This document shows, piece after piece, positions 31,957 through 40,870 of a DNA stretch of 64,000 bases. Numbering within the stretch: position 1 is the first letter of the stretch; the number at the start of each line of letters is the position of its first letter. The position numbers and the translations under genes are program-made. The DNA lies in the NCBI RefSeq assembly GCF_000152965.1, contig NZ_CH902583.1, forward strand, positions 2,735,892 through 2,799,891, written 5' to 3'. Source of the stretch: Roseobacter sp. MED193 (GTDB lineage: Bacteria; Pseudomonadota; Alphaproteobacteria; Rhodobacterales; Rhodobacteraceae). The notes under the pieces were generated by a model that made no database searches, was not told the origin of the DNA, and saw nothing but the letters and a program-made list of their open reading frames with translations.

Positions 31957-32874
31957 ATGGATCGACTGACCGAAATGGAGGCCTTTGCCAATGTCGTAGA
32001 CCAAGGCGGGTTTACTGATGCCGCAAAGAAGATGGGGATTTCCAAATCCGCCGTATCAAAACATGTTTCCAGCCTGGAGACCCGGCTGGGTGCCCGGCTG
32101 CTCAACCGGACGACCCGCCGCGTCTCGCCGACGGAGATTGGCCTAGCCTATTATGACCGCGCCCGCCGGGTGCTGAATGATGCGGGCGAAGCTGACGCGC
32201 TGGTCTCATCAATGCAGTCTGCGCCTTCGGGTTTGCTTCGCATTTCGGTGGCAACTGATTTTGGTGTCAATCATCTGTCGCCAGTGCTGTCTGATTTCCT
32301 ACGAGATTTCCCCGATATCACTGTCAATATGGTCTTGAACAATCGCTACGTTGAGCTGATTTCTGAAGGCTTTGATATGGCCCTGCGTATTGGGGAGCTG
32401 GAAGACAGCTCGCTGAAGGCGCGAAAGCTCACCGAGACCACCAAGCGGATGATTGCTTCGCCCAGCTATCTGGAGCAATTTGGCCGCCCGCAAAAGATCG
32501 ACGATCTGAATAGCCACAAATTGCTGCACTATTCCAATCAATCCAGTGGCAATGTCTGGAAGATCACTGCCCCCTCTGGTGAGAAACGCCAGGTGCGCAC
32601 CACCGGCTGGCTGTCGGTGAATGACGGTCAATCTCTTCTGAACGCCGCGATCTCGGGGCTCGGCATTGCCTATCTGCCTAGCTATCTCTATTCCGAAGCC
32701 ATGGAGGAAGGCCTGGTCGAAGACGTCATGCCCAACCTGCCAATGGAGACCCAGGGCATCTATGCGGTCTACCCTCCGGGTAAATTCACCCAGCCCAAAG
32801 TGCGCGCCTTTATCGATTTTCTGGCGCATTCCTTTGCCGGCAAAGACAGCGAAGATTGGCGACAGTCCGCCTAA
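31957..32874 (+). CDS. LysR-family transcriptional regulator
   Basis: 305 residues from the ATG at 31957 ('MDRLTEMEAFANVVDQGGFT'); GAGGAC lies just before it, and the upstream in-frame extension looks untranslated. The HTH ('FTDAAKKMGISKSAVSKHVS') is at about residues 19-38, followed by a periplasmic-binding-like effector domain. The sequence belongs to the branch with 'LGARLLNRTTRRVSPTEIGL', often controlling oxidoreductases or efflux. Its likely target is the AEC transporter upstream or itself. It is followed by an intrinsic terminator. Confidence 0.92.
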   Translation: MDRLTEMEAFANVVDQGGFTDAAKKMGISKSAVSKHVSSLETRLGARLLNRTTRRVSPTEIGLAYYDRARRVLNDAGEADALVSSMQSAPSGLLRISVATDFGVNHLSPVLSDFLRDFPDITVNMVLNNRYVELISEGFDMALRIGELEDSSLKARKLTETTKRMIASPSYLEQFGRPQKIDDLNSHKLLHYSNQSSGNVWKITAPSGEKRQVRTTGWLSVNDGQSLLNAAISGLGIAYLPSYLYSEAMEEGLVEDVMPNLPMETQGIYAVYPPGKFTQPKVRAFIDFLAHSFAGKDSEDWRQSA

Positions 32875-32909
32875 TTGGCGCTGCACGTCTCCTCGTTTTA
32901 TCTGCTCAG

Positions 32910-32940
32910 AACTGCTCTTGCTTTGGCGGAGCAGTTTTTT
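32910..32940 (+). terminator. intrinsic terminator after the LysR gene
   Basis: AACTGCTC (32910-32917) pairs with GAGCAGTT (32929-32936), followed by TTTT. It faces the convergent OmpA-family gene. Confidence 0.8.
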
Positions 32941-32989
32941 GCTGCCGTCTTGCGGGGGGCAGACCTTATTGGAGCGACTTAGAGGATCA

Positions 32990-33979
32990 TCATCTTGCCA
33001 GAAGCACCACTTCGACCCGACGGTTTTTCTCTCTTCCGGCAGCGGTGAGATTGCTGGCGATGGGAGCCATATAGCCGGCGCCGGCTATTGAAATGCGCCC
33101 TTCAGCGACGCCAAGGGCTGACACCAGAGCATCTTTGACCATCTGAGCGCGCCGCAGCGAAAGACTGGTGTTATCTTCAAGACCGCCAACGCTGTCGGTG
33201 TGACCAACGATCAGCACCTGAGCTTTAGACTGCTCTTCCATGAACCCTGCCAGCCCCCTCAGGCTGGTTATGGCCTCTGGCGACAGTGTTTCAGCGCCAG
33301 TTTCAAAAACCACGCCGTCCAACACCACATGGCCTTGCTGTTCCAACAGGTCTTTCAGATCTGAGGCTGGATTTGATTTTTGTACAGGCGGGGATCCGGC
33401 AGAGGGCGTCTCTGCGGGGGCAAGGGCGAGCTGGGGTTGTCTTTGCGGACCGACCTCAATCATCTGAATATAGGTCGCTGATCCGCTGCGAGACACCAGC
33501 AGTGACACCGTCTGAACGGCATCAGATTCGATTTCTGTGATCACCGGTTTTTGCGCGGCCAGGAAATGGTAGTCAGACAGGCTGACGACCATGTCAGGCG
33601 CAGGCACCACCTCGATGCCAAAGCGAAAGTCAAAACCGCCGCATTGGCGGGTTTCGCATTGAAACAGAATCTCGTAGCCCTGCTGCACCAACTGGCTCCG
33701 CAGGACATCGAGCACCTGCAAAACAGTGGCATCGCCCGACAGATGCCAGGTACGTCGCAGGATATGACCTTCTTGTAGGCGCAAGGGAATACCGCCCGCG
33801 CCGAAGGCGCCAACCGGCAGGGCATAGGTGCCCAGTGCTGTTTCCCGCTGCGACCGTTCGATAGCCCCGTCAGGCAGCCGCAGCGGCGCCGCTTCCCCAG
33901 ATTGCGCCTGGGCCCAGAGGGGCAAAGGCGGCAGTATCAGACAGCTGCCAAGCGCCCAAACAGCAAGTTGGCGGATCAT
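32990..33979 (-). CDS. OmpA-family peptidoglycan-binding protein
   Basis: 329 residues with a signal peptide (about 1-24, ending LWAQA). The C-terminal OmpA domain starts near 'VVFETGAETLSPEAITSLRG' and has 'VLIVGHTDSVGGLEDNTSLS' and 'GREKNRRVEVVLLAR', the diaminopimelate-binding core. The N-terminal part is a roseobacter-type domain without a barrel, so the protein probably links envelope layers rather than forming a porin. It is last in a four-gene operon; its ATG overlaps the upstream AhpD-like gene by four bases. Confidence 0.9.
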   Translation of the reverse strand: MIRQLAVWALGSCLILPPLPLWAQAQSGEAAPLRLPDGAIERSQRETALGTYALPVGAFGAGGIPLRLQEGHILRRTWHLSGDATVLQVLDVLRSQLVQQGYEILFQCETRQCGGFDFRFGIEVVPAPDMVVSLSDYHFLAAQKPVITEIESDAVQTVSLLVSRSGSATYIQMIEVGPQRQPQLALAPAETPSAGSPPVQKSNPASDLKDLLEQQGHVVLDGVVFETGAETLSPEAITSLRGLAGFMEEQSKAQVLIVGHTDSVGGLEDNTSLSLRRAQMVKDALVSALGVAEGRISIAGAGYMAPIASNLTAAGREKNRRVEVVLLAR

Positions 33980-34548
33980 CTGAACTGCGCGTGGTATTCG
34001 TCGTTTGGCACCATGCCCGTAGCCGAGGCGACGCGATTGGACATATTGTAAAAGCCGGTGACATTGGCAATGTCCCAGATATCGCGATCTGTAAAGCCAA
34101 CCTGGCGTAGGGTTTCCCGGTCGGTTTCCTCAATCTCGGTGCTGGCCTTAGTGACTTTGATGGCAAAATCCAGCATTGCGCGCTGACGTGCGTCCAGCGG
34201 TGCCACACGGTAGTTCATCACCAGCATCTCGCCCAATTTGGGATCACCGGACAGCTGACGGACCGCGGCGCCATGGGAGGCGAGGCAATAAAAGCAGCTG
34301 TTCACAGCAGAGACCACAACGGCGATCATCTCCCGGTCCAGCTTGCTTAGGGCGCTGTCGCCCAGCATCAGCTCGTTGTAAAGCGCGCTAAAGGTGTTGA
34401 GCTTATTCTCATCAAAGGCATGGGCGCGCAGCACGTTGGGCACCATCCCCAGCTTTTCCTGACAGATGTCAAAGTACTTTTTCATGCCCGCTGGCAGTGG
34501 ATCCAAAGCAGGGAGGTCGAGTGCGGTGGGTGGTGTTTGATCTGTCAT
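33976..34548 (-). CDS. AhpD-like peroxidase-related protein
   Basis: 190 residues. A carboxymuconolactone-decarboxylase domain carries the redox motif in 'VNSCFYCLASHGAAVRQL', with CxxC and the downstream histidine of AhpD-type enzymes. 'LGMVPNVLRAHAFDENKLNT' and 'GFYNMSNRVASATGMVPNDE' are typical of the uncharacterised peroxidase-related family. It probably reduces peroxides or disulfides in the cytoplasm. It lies in an operon with a GNAT (6-bp gap) and OmpA (4-bp overlap). Confidence 0.87.
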   Translation of the reverse strand: MTDQTPPTALDLPALDPLPAGMKKYFDICQEKLGMVPNVLRAHAFDENKLNTFSALYNELMLGDSALSKLDREMIAVVVSAVNSCFYCLASHGAAVRQLSGDPKLGEMLVMNYRVAPLDARQRAMLDFAIKVTKASTEIEETDRETLRQVGFTDRDIWDIANVTGFYNMSNRVASATGMVPNDEYHAQFR

Positions 34549-34554
34549 GATGAA

Positions 34555-35289
34555 TTAAGCTCCTGAAGGCAATTGGCGATAATGATATTGTCCGCCGTTG
34601 GTCATTCCCAATGAGGCATATAGTCCGTTTGCTCCCGCATTTTCCTTGGTACAGAGGACCGCCATTTCTGTGGCACCGTTTTCCGCTGCCCAAAATGCGG
34701 CTTGGCGCATCATCCAGACGCCCATGCCACGGCGACGCTGATGTGGCAGGATTTCCAAGGCATGCACCATGGCCACGCCATCATGCACTGCAACGAATCC
34801 CGCGCCAGCTGGCTTATCGTCATAGCGCCCCAGCAAGGCCGCCTTTGGGCCCGAAACGCGTTCCATGATGGCCTGGCGCGCCATACCGATGCCCCCTGCA
34901 ATCCAGATCTCACGCTGAATTTCCAATGGCGACCAAAGCGCAAAGGTGGTGACGCGGGGGATTTCGACATCCATCAGCTTTTCGATAGGGCAAACCCAGA
35001 GGTTGACCGGGTCTTTCACAAGGTAACCACGCGCGCCAAGCTGGGCGTCCAGATCATCCTGCCCGTCCCGGATCATAAATAGACAATCCTGCCCCATTGC
35101 CCGCATGGCCTGTTCTGCCGTTTCGATTTCGGCCTCTGTGGCGCTGCCTTCGACGCTGGCTGCCGAAACCCGACTGCCGCCGCCCTGGCCTTCGCGCAGA
35201 GTGATTGAGCCCAGCTGGCGTTTTGCAGCTGTGGGCCATGTGGCTTCAACCACCGCATAGTATTTGGGATCTGTCAGAGTGGTACTCAT
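34555..35289 (-). CDS. GNAT-family N-acetyltransferase
   Basis: 244 residues. The acetyl-CoA-binding motif is 'ALEILPHQRRRGMGVWMMRQ', in the C-terminal half, with 'ENAGANGLYASLGM' completing the fold. The N-terminal 100 residues are another GNAT-like or linker module with no signature I recognise. Substrate unknown. It starts two bases after the end of the cinA-like gene and is followed by the AhpD-like gene, in one tight operon. Confidence 0.85.
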   Translation of the reverse strand: MSTTLTDPKYYAVVEATWPTAAKRQLGSITLREGQGGGSRVSAASVEGSATEAEIETAEQAMRAMGQDCLFMIRDGQDDLDAQLGARGYLVKDPVNLWVCPIEKLMDVEIPRVTTFALWSPLEIQREIWIAGGIGMARQAIMERVSGPKAALLGRYDDKPAGAGFVAVHDGVAMVHALEILPHQRRRGMGVWMMRQAAFWAAENGATEMAVLCTKENAGANGLYASLGMTNGGQYHYRQLPSGA

Positions 35290-35291
35290 GG

Positions 35292-36014
35292 CTATAGCCC
35301 CATTTCCTGTGCCAGTTCGCGCATCGCTGCGTCGACTGCTGCGCCATTGTGGCCTCGTATCACCACATTGGCGCCATAGGCTCCGTTGTGTTGAAATGGA
35401 TAGCAGCCAATGGAGAGCTCGCTATGGCGTGCCGCTAGATCCGACAGAAAAGCGGCAATATCACCTTCACCGCGCATCAGGCGCAGGCTTTGTGACAACA
35501 GCGGCTCCCCACCGGTCAAGCCGGGCAGGACGCTTGCCACCATCGCCTGAAATACCATTGGCACCCCGGCCATCACATGTACGTTGTCCAGAGTGAACCC
35601 AGGCGCCGAGGAGACCGGATTGTCGATGAGGGTTGCCCCGTCGGGGATCCGCGCCATGCGTAGGCGGGCTGCGTTTAGCTCTTGCCCCGAATTGGCGTAG
35701 TGCGCGGCCAGAATGGCGCGGGCGTCATCGCGGATACCCAAATGTCTGTCAAAGGCCTGCGCAATGCAATCTGCGGTAATATCGTCATGTGTGGGACCAA
35801 TGCCGCCACTGGTAAAGACATGGTCAAAACCCGCGCTCAGTGCCTGAACGGCTGCGATAATCACTGGGGCATCATCGCTGACCACGCGGACCTCCTTGAG
35901 GTCAATGCCGTGTTTGGTCAGTTCTCCGGCCAGAAAATGCGTATTGGTATCACGGGTGCGTCCAGATAGGATTTCATCTCCGATGACCAACATTGCGGCA
36001 CTGGGGTTGGGCAT
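35292..36014 (-). CDS. CinA-like molybdopterin-binding domain protein
   Basis: 240 residues. The MoCF_biosynth domain is marked by 'AMLVIGDEILSGRTRDTNTH' and 'HVFTSGGIGPTHDDITADCI', as in the N-terminal half of competence/damage-inducible protein CinA. The nicotinamide-nucleotide amidase half of CinA is absent, so this is the short form, possibly an NMN/ADP-ribose pyrophosphatase. First gene of a four-gene operon. The 290-bp region upstream (36015-36304) has a short perfect palindrome, GGACAGCT/AGCTGTCC at 36250-36267, but no gene. Confidence 0.88.
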   Translation of the reverse strand: MPNPSAAMLVIGDEILSGRTRDTNTHFLAGELTKHGIDLKEVRVVSDDAPVIIAAVQALSAGFDHVFTSGGIGPTHDDITADCIAQAFDRHLGIRDDARAILAAHYANSGQELNAARLRMARIPDGATLIDNPVSSAPGFTLDNVHVMAGVPMVFQAMVASVLPGLTGGEPLLSQSLRLMRGEGDIAAFLSDLAARHSELSIGCYPFQHNGAYGANVVIRGHNGAAVDAAMRELAQEMGL

Positions 36015-36304
36015 CTTCTCTCTCCTATTTCGGCGGTAAATTCGATCCTCGCTGCAAGATAGCCACTCCTGCTATGAGAGCAAGCAGGCATCCCGTCTCA
36101 GGTTGGCGCTTGCGAAAGGTTTCTGATCTGGTCGAACAGAATTCTAGCTGCCATGGCGCTTGGAAACCATGCCGACCGGCTGGTTTCGGACCGCTTTGTG
36201 ACGGGGGTGCGCAGCCTGTTGGTTTCGACTTACCAAAAGAAAGCGAGAGGACAGCTGGAGCTGTCCAGTAGGGCGAGATCTTACTAGGGGACGGAGAAAA
36301 CGCC

Positions 36305-37114
36305 TTAGATATCGATCTCGACACCAGGCAAATTGACGGCCTTCATCATGTCGCGCAGCTCTTGGCGGGCAGCAATGTTGGAGATGTTCAGCTGTTTGAT
36401 GCCGATGTCCTTGAGATCCAGCAGGGTCAGGCCACGGGGAAACAGTTCGCGAAAAATGACTCGCTCAGAAAAGCCGGGTGCAACGCGAAAGCCGATGCGT
36501 TTGGACAGCATGTTGATGGCGCGTTCCATCTTTTCCTTATTGACCATTCGCTGGGTGCCGACACGGTTGCGGATCACTACCCAGTCGATGGGCTTCAAAC
36601 CGGCCTGGGCGCGCAGCTGGCGGGCGTTCCAAACCATTTCGGAATAGACCGAGGGACCGGTGATCTTTTCACCCTTCTGGTCGGTATGCGCCAGGAGGTC
36701 GAAATCAACAAAGCTGTCATTCAGCGGTGTGATTAGGGTATCAGCCAGGGAATGTGCCACCTGGCTCAGCCGGGTGTGTGATCCAGGGCAATCAATCAGG
36801 ATGAAATCATTATCCGGCTCCAGGCTGGAGACAGCAGCAGAGAGACGGTGATCATAGATGTTTTCGCCAGGTTGCAGGCTATCCGCATCGATTTCGGGCA
36901 GTTCATGCAGTTCGACCAAGGGAAGATCGAGCGCGGCCTTTGCCATGAACTCTTTGCGGTTCTCAATATAGCGCCCCAAAGAGCGTTGCCGCAGATCAAG
37001 GTCCAGAGCAGCGACCTTATGGCCCAGTCGAGCCAGCGTTGTGGCCACATGGATCGAGACGGTAGATTTGCCTGCGCCGCCCTTTTCGTTACCGACGACA
37101 ATAATATGTGCCAT
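36305..37114 (-). CDS. mipZ: division-plane positioning ATPase MipZ
   Basis: 269 residues. The deviant Walker A 'VVGNEKGGAGKSTVSIHVAT' and 'VAALDLDLRQRSLGRYIENR' match Caulobacter MipZ closely, as do 'DFILIDCPGSHTRLSQVAHS', 'DWVVIRNRVGT' and 'VIFRELFPRGLTLLDL'. MipZ forms a bipolar gradient by binding ParB and DNA, and inhibits FtsZ near the poles so that division occurs at mid-cell. It lies apart from parAB, as is usual. No operon partner is evident. Confidence 0.93.
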   Translation of the reverse strand: MAHIIVVGNEKGGAGKSTVSIHVATTLARLGHKVAALDLDLRQRSLGRYIENRKEFMAKAALDLPLVELHELPEIDADSLQPGENIYDHRLSAAVSSLEPDNDFILIDCPGSHTRLSQVAHSLADTLITPLNDSFVDFDLLAHTDQKGEKITGPSVYSEMVWNARQLRAQAGLKPIDWVVIRNRVGTQRMVNKEKMERAINMLSKRIGFRVAPGFSERVIFRELFPRGLTLLDLKDIGIKQLNISNIAARQELRDMMKAVNLPGVEIDI

Positions 37115-37455
37115 TGCTGTCCCTTGTATCCCATATCTTGGCTGGATGCCATTTGGCAGACCCTACATCGTCTTTTCCGCAAGGAAAAGATTCCGCAGTC
37201 CCGATGGGGGGGATTCGTGAAAAATTTCAGTCGGCTGTATCTGAAAAGAGATCACTTATCGGCGCCAGCCAGGCTTGGGACGGCTTCCATTCAGGCGACT
37301 TCTGCTGATAGATTGCCTTCCGGATCTGAAAAGCCGAAGTGGTGAGGACCGAATTTGTCTGGCATTCGGAACGCAAACAAATCTCTGACCAAGTCAATCC
37401 ACAGAAGTCTACATGAGCTTTGGTGCACTGCGAGCCCAGACCTAGCAAACTGAAA
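37115..37455. other. gene-poor stretch upstream of mipZ
   Basis: 341 bp between mipZ and the VOC gene, both on the minus strand. Short frames exist (for example 37227-37448, minus) but lack a ribosome binding site or recognisable family features. It presumably holds the mipZ promoter; I see no strong match. Confidence 0.4.
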
Positions 37456-37788
37456 CTAGTCTTTGCGAACTAAAAGGACGACGCCTGCCGGATCGGAAGT
37501 CCAGTGACCGTTCACGTCATCGAGCGGCTCCAATTCATCACGCATCGGACTTTCAAGCGTTTGCAGTGCCTTGTCGGGCTCATCCGTGAGGAGTTCCAGC
37601 CAGACATCGACTTGGCTCTGCTTCTCAACCTTGTCGATCCATAACGTCATGCTTCCAAAGGAAAATGCGACACTGTTCGGAAGCTCGTTGATTACGGAAA
37701 GCTTTGCCCGATCACGATAGAATGCCACTGTCTCGTCCCATTTGTGCAACGGAACTTTGATCGCAATATTTTTGCCTGGCTCTATCAT
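37456..37788 (-). CDS. VOC-superfamily (glyoxalase-like) protein
   Basis: 110 residues with a paired beta-alpha-beta VOC layout: 'KNIAIKVPLHKWDETVAFYR', 'SVAFSFGSMTLWIDKVEK' and a C-terminal 'HWTSDPAGVVLLVRKD'. The metal-ligand positions are only partly conserved, so enzymatic activity is doubtful. The family includes glyoxalases, dioxygenases and resistance proteins. It is a single gene with composition slightly more A+T-rich than the ribosomal genes downstream. Confidence 0.7.
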   Translation of the reverse strand: MIEPGKNIAIKVPLHKWDETVAFYRDRAKLSVINELPNSVAFSFGSMTLWIDKVEKQSQVDVWLELLTDEPDKALQTLESPMRDELEPLDDVNGHWTSDPAGVVLLVRKD

Positions 37789-37900
37789 TTTCTGGTCCTT
37801 CGCCCTTCAGTCTATAGCCTATCACAGCCTAAGGGGCCTGTACCAACGCGGACGACCACTTCGTCCGCAAAACAGGCCAACGTGATTTACAGGCATGGCC

Positions 37901-37929
37901 AAAAAAAACCGCCCCCCAAAGGGAGCGGC
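37901..37929 (-). terminator. intrinsic terminator after rpmE
   Basis: Read on the minus strand: a G+C stem (37921-37929 with 37909-37917, loop of three) then eight consecutive T residues (A-run at 37901-37908). Confidence 0.85.
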
Positions 37930-37956
37930 ATCTTTGAAAGCAAAAGGTCGGGTGGC

Positions 37957-38178
37957 TTAGAAGCCCAGGCCTTCGTATTTCTTTTTGAACTTGGAAACGC
38001 GACCGCCGGCATCCATCAGACGGGTGTTACCACCGGTCCAGGCAGGGTGCACTGTGGGGTCGATGTCCAGCGCCATCTGGTCGCCTTCTTTACCCCAGGT
38101 GGAGCGCATTTTCAGAACGGTACCATCGGTCATTTTGACGTCGATGAAGTGGTAATCGGGGTGAATATCTTTTTTCAT
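37957..38178 (-). CDS. rpmE: 50S ribosomal protein L31
   Basis: 73 residues: '[20 protein letters not shown]', '[19 protein letters not shown]' and '[13 protein letters not shown]'. It has no cysteine, so it is the zinc-independent form. L31 bridges the two subunits in the central protuberance. It starts 11 bp after rplS, and a strong terminator follows. GGAGCGGTATC lies before the ATG. Confidence 0.96.
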   Translation of the reverse strand: MKKDIHPDYHFIDVKMTDGTVLKMRSTWGKEGDQMALDIDPTVHPAWTGGNTRLMDAGGRVSKFKKKYEGLGF

Positions 38179-38189
38179 GATACCGCTCC

Positions 38190-38564
38190 TTAGGCTTTTT
38201 TGGCTTTGTAGTTTGCATCTTCACGGATACGTGCGGACTTACCGCGCAGGGCGCGCAGGTAGTACAGTTTGGCGCGACGAACGCGGCCACGACGCACAAC
38301 GGTGATGCTGTCGATATTGGTGGAATGCAGTGGGAACACACGTTCCACGCCTTCACCAAAAGAAATCTTGCGAACGGTGAAGGAACCCGCAATGCCAGCG
38401 CCATTTTTACGGCTGATGCATACGCCTTCGTAGTTCTGAACGCGCGAACGCGAACCTTCGGTTACTTTATAGCCAACACGGATGGTGTCACCGGCTTTGA
38501 AATCGGGGATGTCTTTCCCCAGGGCGGCAACTTGTTCCGCCTCCAGCTGTGCGATCAGGTCCAT
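38190..38564 (-). CDS. rplS: 50S ribosomal protein L19
   Basis: 124 residues from '[20 protein letters not shown]' at 38564, with AGGAGAAGATC upstream. The frame stays open back to 38648, but that part belongs to the leader. Family motifs: '[20 protein letters not shown]', '[16 protein letters not shown]', '[20 protein letters not shown]'. It lies at the subunit interface. In many bacteria rplS closes the rpsP-rimM-trmD operon; here an M20 peptidase gene and a private promoter separate it from trmD. Confidence 0.97.
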   Translation of the reverse strand: MDLIAQLEAEQVAALGKDIPDFKAGDTIRVGYKVTEGSRSRVQNYEGVCISRKNGAGIAGSFTVRKISFGEGVERVFPLHSTNIDSITVVRRGRVRRAKLYYLRALRGKSARIREDANYKAKKA

Positions 38565-38787
38565 CTGATCTTCTCCTATTTTGCTCGTGGTTGTTCCACG
38601 AAGTATTTGCGCGTCCCGATAGCTCTTGGTCTTCACCGGGTCCCGCATGATGCAGCCCGCCAGAGGTCAGGTCGTCCGTTCATTTTGGTGTGGCGTCGGG
38701 GTGCAGCAGAAAAACCGAAGAAAGTTTCCGAAACATTGTCCCAACGTCAAACTGCCCGCAATCGAGCAAGCGATTCCAGACTGGCGT

Positions 38788-38816
38788 TAATTAGGAGGGT
38801 TGCGCCGGTCGGTCAA
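38788..38816 (-). promoter_or_regulatory. predicted promoter for rplS-rpmE
   Basis: Minus-strand TTGACC (38811-38816), exactly 17-bp spacer, TAATTA (38788-38793). It implies a leader of roughly 215 nt before the rplS start codon, long for a ribosomal protein gene, containing a TTCGTGG/CCACGAG hairpin. Confidence 0.55.
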
Positions 38817-38966
38817 GGGCAAATGAGCTGTTGGTAGAACTGGGATGGTGGCTTCTGTTGCGGGGATTTGGGTGCTTTGAGATCAAAGGGGAGGTCCAGG
38901 CTCCCCCATTGTTTTCCACCTTGCATCGGCTGTCGCCTAGCTTGATAGGATCCCCCCTGAATACTG

Positions 38967-39179
38967 TTGTTTGGAGTGGCTGCCCTTGCGTTGTGCGCCT
39001 GCCAAACTGTCCGTCAACCGGCCCGGCGGCAAAGCCGGATAATTTCAGTTGCTGTGGATACATTTGACACTGTCTTGCGTATTTGCCTCAAGGGAAGTGG
39101 ATGTCAGGGGGGAGGTGAGTGGCTAAACCAGGACAGCCCGGAATATGGCAAATTTCATTGTTCGCGCCGCTTTGATTGA
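38967..39179 (+). CDS. doubtful small lipoprotein-like ORF
   Basis: 70 residues from a TTG. The first 12 residues 'MFGVAALALCAC' resemble a short lipoprotein signal with LCAC as an imperfect lipobox, and the rest has three more cysteines. There is no convincing ribosome binding site and no family I recognise. It is the only candidate in the 728-bp interval 38565-39292, which otherwise holds the rplS promoter and leader. Treat as unproven. Confidence 0.2.
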   Translation: MFGVAALALCACQTVRQPARRQSRIISVAVDTFDTVLRICLKGSGCQGGGEWLNQDSPEYGKFHCSRRFD

Positions 39180-39269
39180 GATTGGGCATTAGCATAATAC
39201 GCTTAGAGTATCGGATGCTTGCAGCCTAAGCATGTTCCCTGCTCTGGTAAGCCCTCCAAAGCAGGGAGA

Positions 39270-39290
39270 GCGATTGCAGCCAGTGCAATC
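39270..39290 (-). terminator. hairpin after the M20 peptidase gene
   Basis: Perfect 8-bp dyad CGATTGCA (39270-39277) and TGCAATCG (39283-39290), two bases past the stop codon. No T-run follows; possibly a 3'-end stabiliser. Confidence 0.4.
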
Positions 39291-39292
39291 GG

Positions 39293-40753
39293 TTATTGCT
39301 TTTGCAGTAGGGCGCCAAAGAAATTGATGCCGCGCTCTAGGTTCTCGATCGACAGCCGCTCATTGGTGCCATGGAAGCGCGCAAGATCTGAGCCTTCGAT
39401 TTTGAAGGGGTTGATGCGATAAGCATTCTTGGCGGCCTTGCCGTAGTGCCGCGCGTCAGTTGCCGCAATGGTCAAACCGGGCACCGTGGCCAGCGGACCA
39501 AAGGTATCCAGGATCGAGGTCTTAATATCCAGATAGCCTGTGGCCTCGGAAGAGGAGACCGGCGAGGCCGGGTTGGCCTGTTTTTCATCGTATCGGATTT
39601 CGATTTCAGGGTCGTCGATCGTTTGGCGCACATGCGCAACGATATCTTGAACGGAGTCGCGCGGGTGGATGCGGAAGTTGATCTTGGCCGAGGCCTCAGC
39701 CGCCAGCACGTTGTCTTTGCTCGATCCCGTCAGCATCGTGGGGGCCGTCGTGCTGCGCAACATGGCATCTGTGGTGGGGGAACTCGCCAGAATGGATTCC
39801 AGCAGCGGCTTAAACAGCCAGCGATTGGCAAAAACCACCCGCTGCCCAAAGGAGAAATGCCGCCCCAGCGAGTCAAAGAATTCCTCTGACAACCCATTCA
39901 GTCCGCCAGGCACCGGATTGTCTTCTAGCCGGGTCACGGCCCTCGCGATGCGGCCCACTGCGGTGACGCGTGGTGGCATCGAGGAATGCCCGCCAGCGGA
40001 TTTAGCCACCAGTTCTAGCGTCACATAACCTTTTTCCGACAGGTTGATGCTGGCCACAGGTTGATCCAGACCGGGGATAACCTTGTCCAGCACAAAAGAC
40101 CCCTCATCCAGCATCCAGTCCAGCTCAATGCCCAATTGGTTGAGGTGTACTGCGACCGCCATGGCGCCCAGACCACCGATTTCCTCATCGCCGCCAAAGC
40201 TGAAATAGACCGTGCGCTTGGGGGTGAATCCATCTGCAATCATCTTTTCGGCAGCGGTCAGCATGGCGATGACTGCCCCCTTGTCATCCAATGTGCCACG
40301 GCCCCAAACGAATTCTTCGTCGATCACTCCGGCAAAGGGCTCATGCTCCCACAGATCATGGGAGCCGGGTGCGATGGGTACGACGTCGTAATGACCCGCC
40401 AACAGAATCGGAGCCAGGCTTTCATCGCTGCCTTGCCACTTATAGAGCGGCGTCTGGCGTGCCAAAACTTCGCGGCTCATGGTGTTGTGCACCAGCGGGT
40501 AAGTCTCTTCCAGGAAGGTCAGAAAGGCCGCAAAATCTGGGTGTTTCAAATCGGTTGAGACAGTACGGAACTTCACCGCCTCTGACAGATCCTGAGTTGC
40601 CTGCTCGATATTGGCTTTCAGATCATAGGTCTCGCCGGTGCTGGAGGTCTCTTCTGGGGTGTAGCGCAGGGTGTTAAAGAGCAGCACGCCCAACAAAACG
40701 GTGAGGACCACAACCACTCCCGCTAAGAGACGCAGCAAAAATCGACCCATCAA
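39293..40753 (-). CDS. M20-family metallopeptidase, membrane-anchored
   Basis: 486 residues. One N-terminal membrane segment (about 5-27, 'LLRLLAGVVVVLTVLLGVLL') anchors a carboxypeptidase S/PM20D1-like M20 domain. Zinc ligands are in 'ILLAGHYDVVPI' (His, Asp), 'GRGTLDDKG' and 'FSFGGDEEIGGLG' (general-base Glu), with the late histidine in 'SDLARFHGTNERLS'. It probably hydrolyses N-acyl amino acids or dipeptides in the periplasm. Two adjacent ATGs (40753, 40750) could be the start. It is inserted between trmD and rplS. Confidence 0.9.
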   Translation of the reverse strand: MMGRFLLRLLAGVVVVLTVLLGVLLFNTLRYTPEETSSTGETYDLKANIEQATQDLSEAVKFRTVSTDLKHPDFAAFLTFLEETYPLVHNTMSREVLARQTPLYKWQGSDESLAPILLAGHYDVVPIAPGSHDLWEHEPFAGVIDEEFVWGRGTLDDKGAVIAMLTAAEKMIADGFTPKRTVYFSFGGDEEIGGLGAMAVAVHLNQLGIELDWMLDEGSFVLDKVIPGLDQPVASINLSEKGYVTLELVAKSAGGHSSMPPRVTAVGRIARAVTRLEDNPVPGGLNGLSEEFFDSLGRHFSFGQRVVFANRWLFKPLLESILASSPTTDAMLRSTTAPTMLTGSSKDNVLAAEASAKINFRIHPRDSVQDIVAHVRQTIDDPEIEIRYDEKQANPASPVSSSEATGYLDIKTSILDTFGPLATVPGLTIAATDARHYGKAAKNAYRINPFKIEGSDLARFHGTNERLSIENLERGINFFGALLQKQ

Positions 40754-40870
40754 TTCTCTCCCCAGTCTGAGCTGGGCTCTGATCCTGTCGGGGCGCAGCT
40801 GCAGTCAAAATACCAAATGGTTAGTGGTATGATGCATAGAAGCGGGGGCGCTGTCGTGGTTGACTATGCG

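Noticed and set aside
37227-37448. 73-residue minus-strand frame upstream of mipZ
   Set aside because: No ribosome binding site or recognisable feature.
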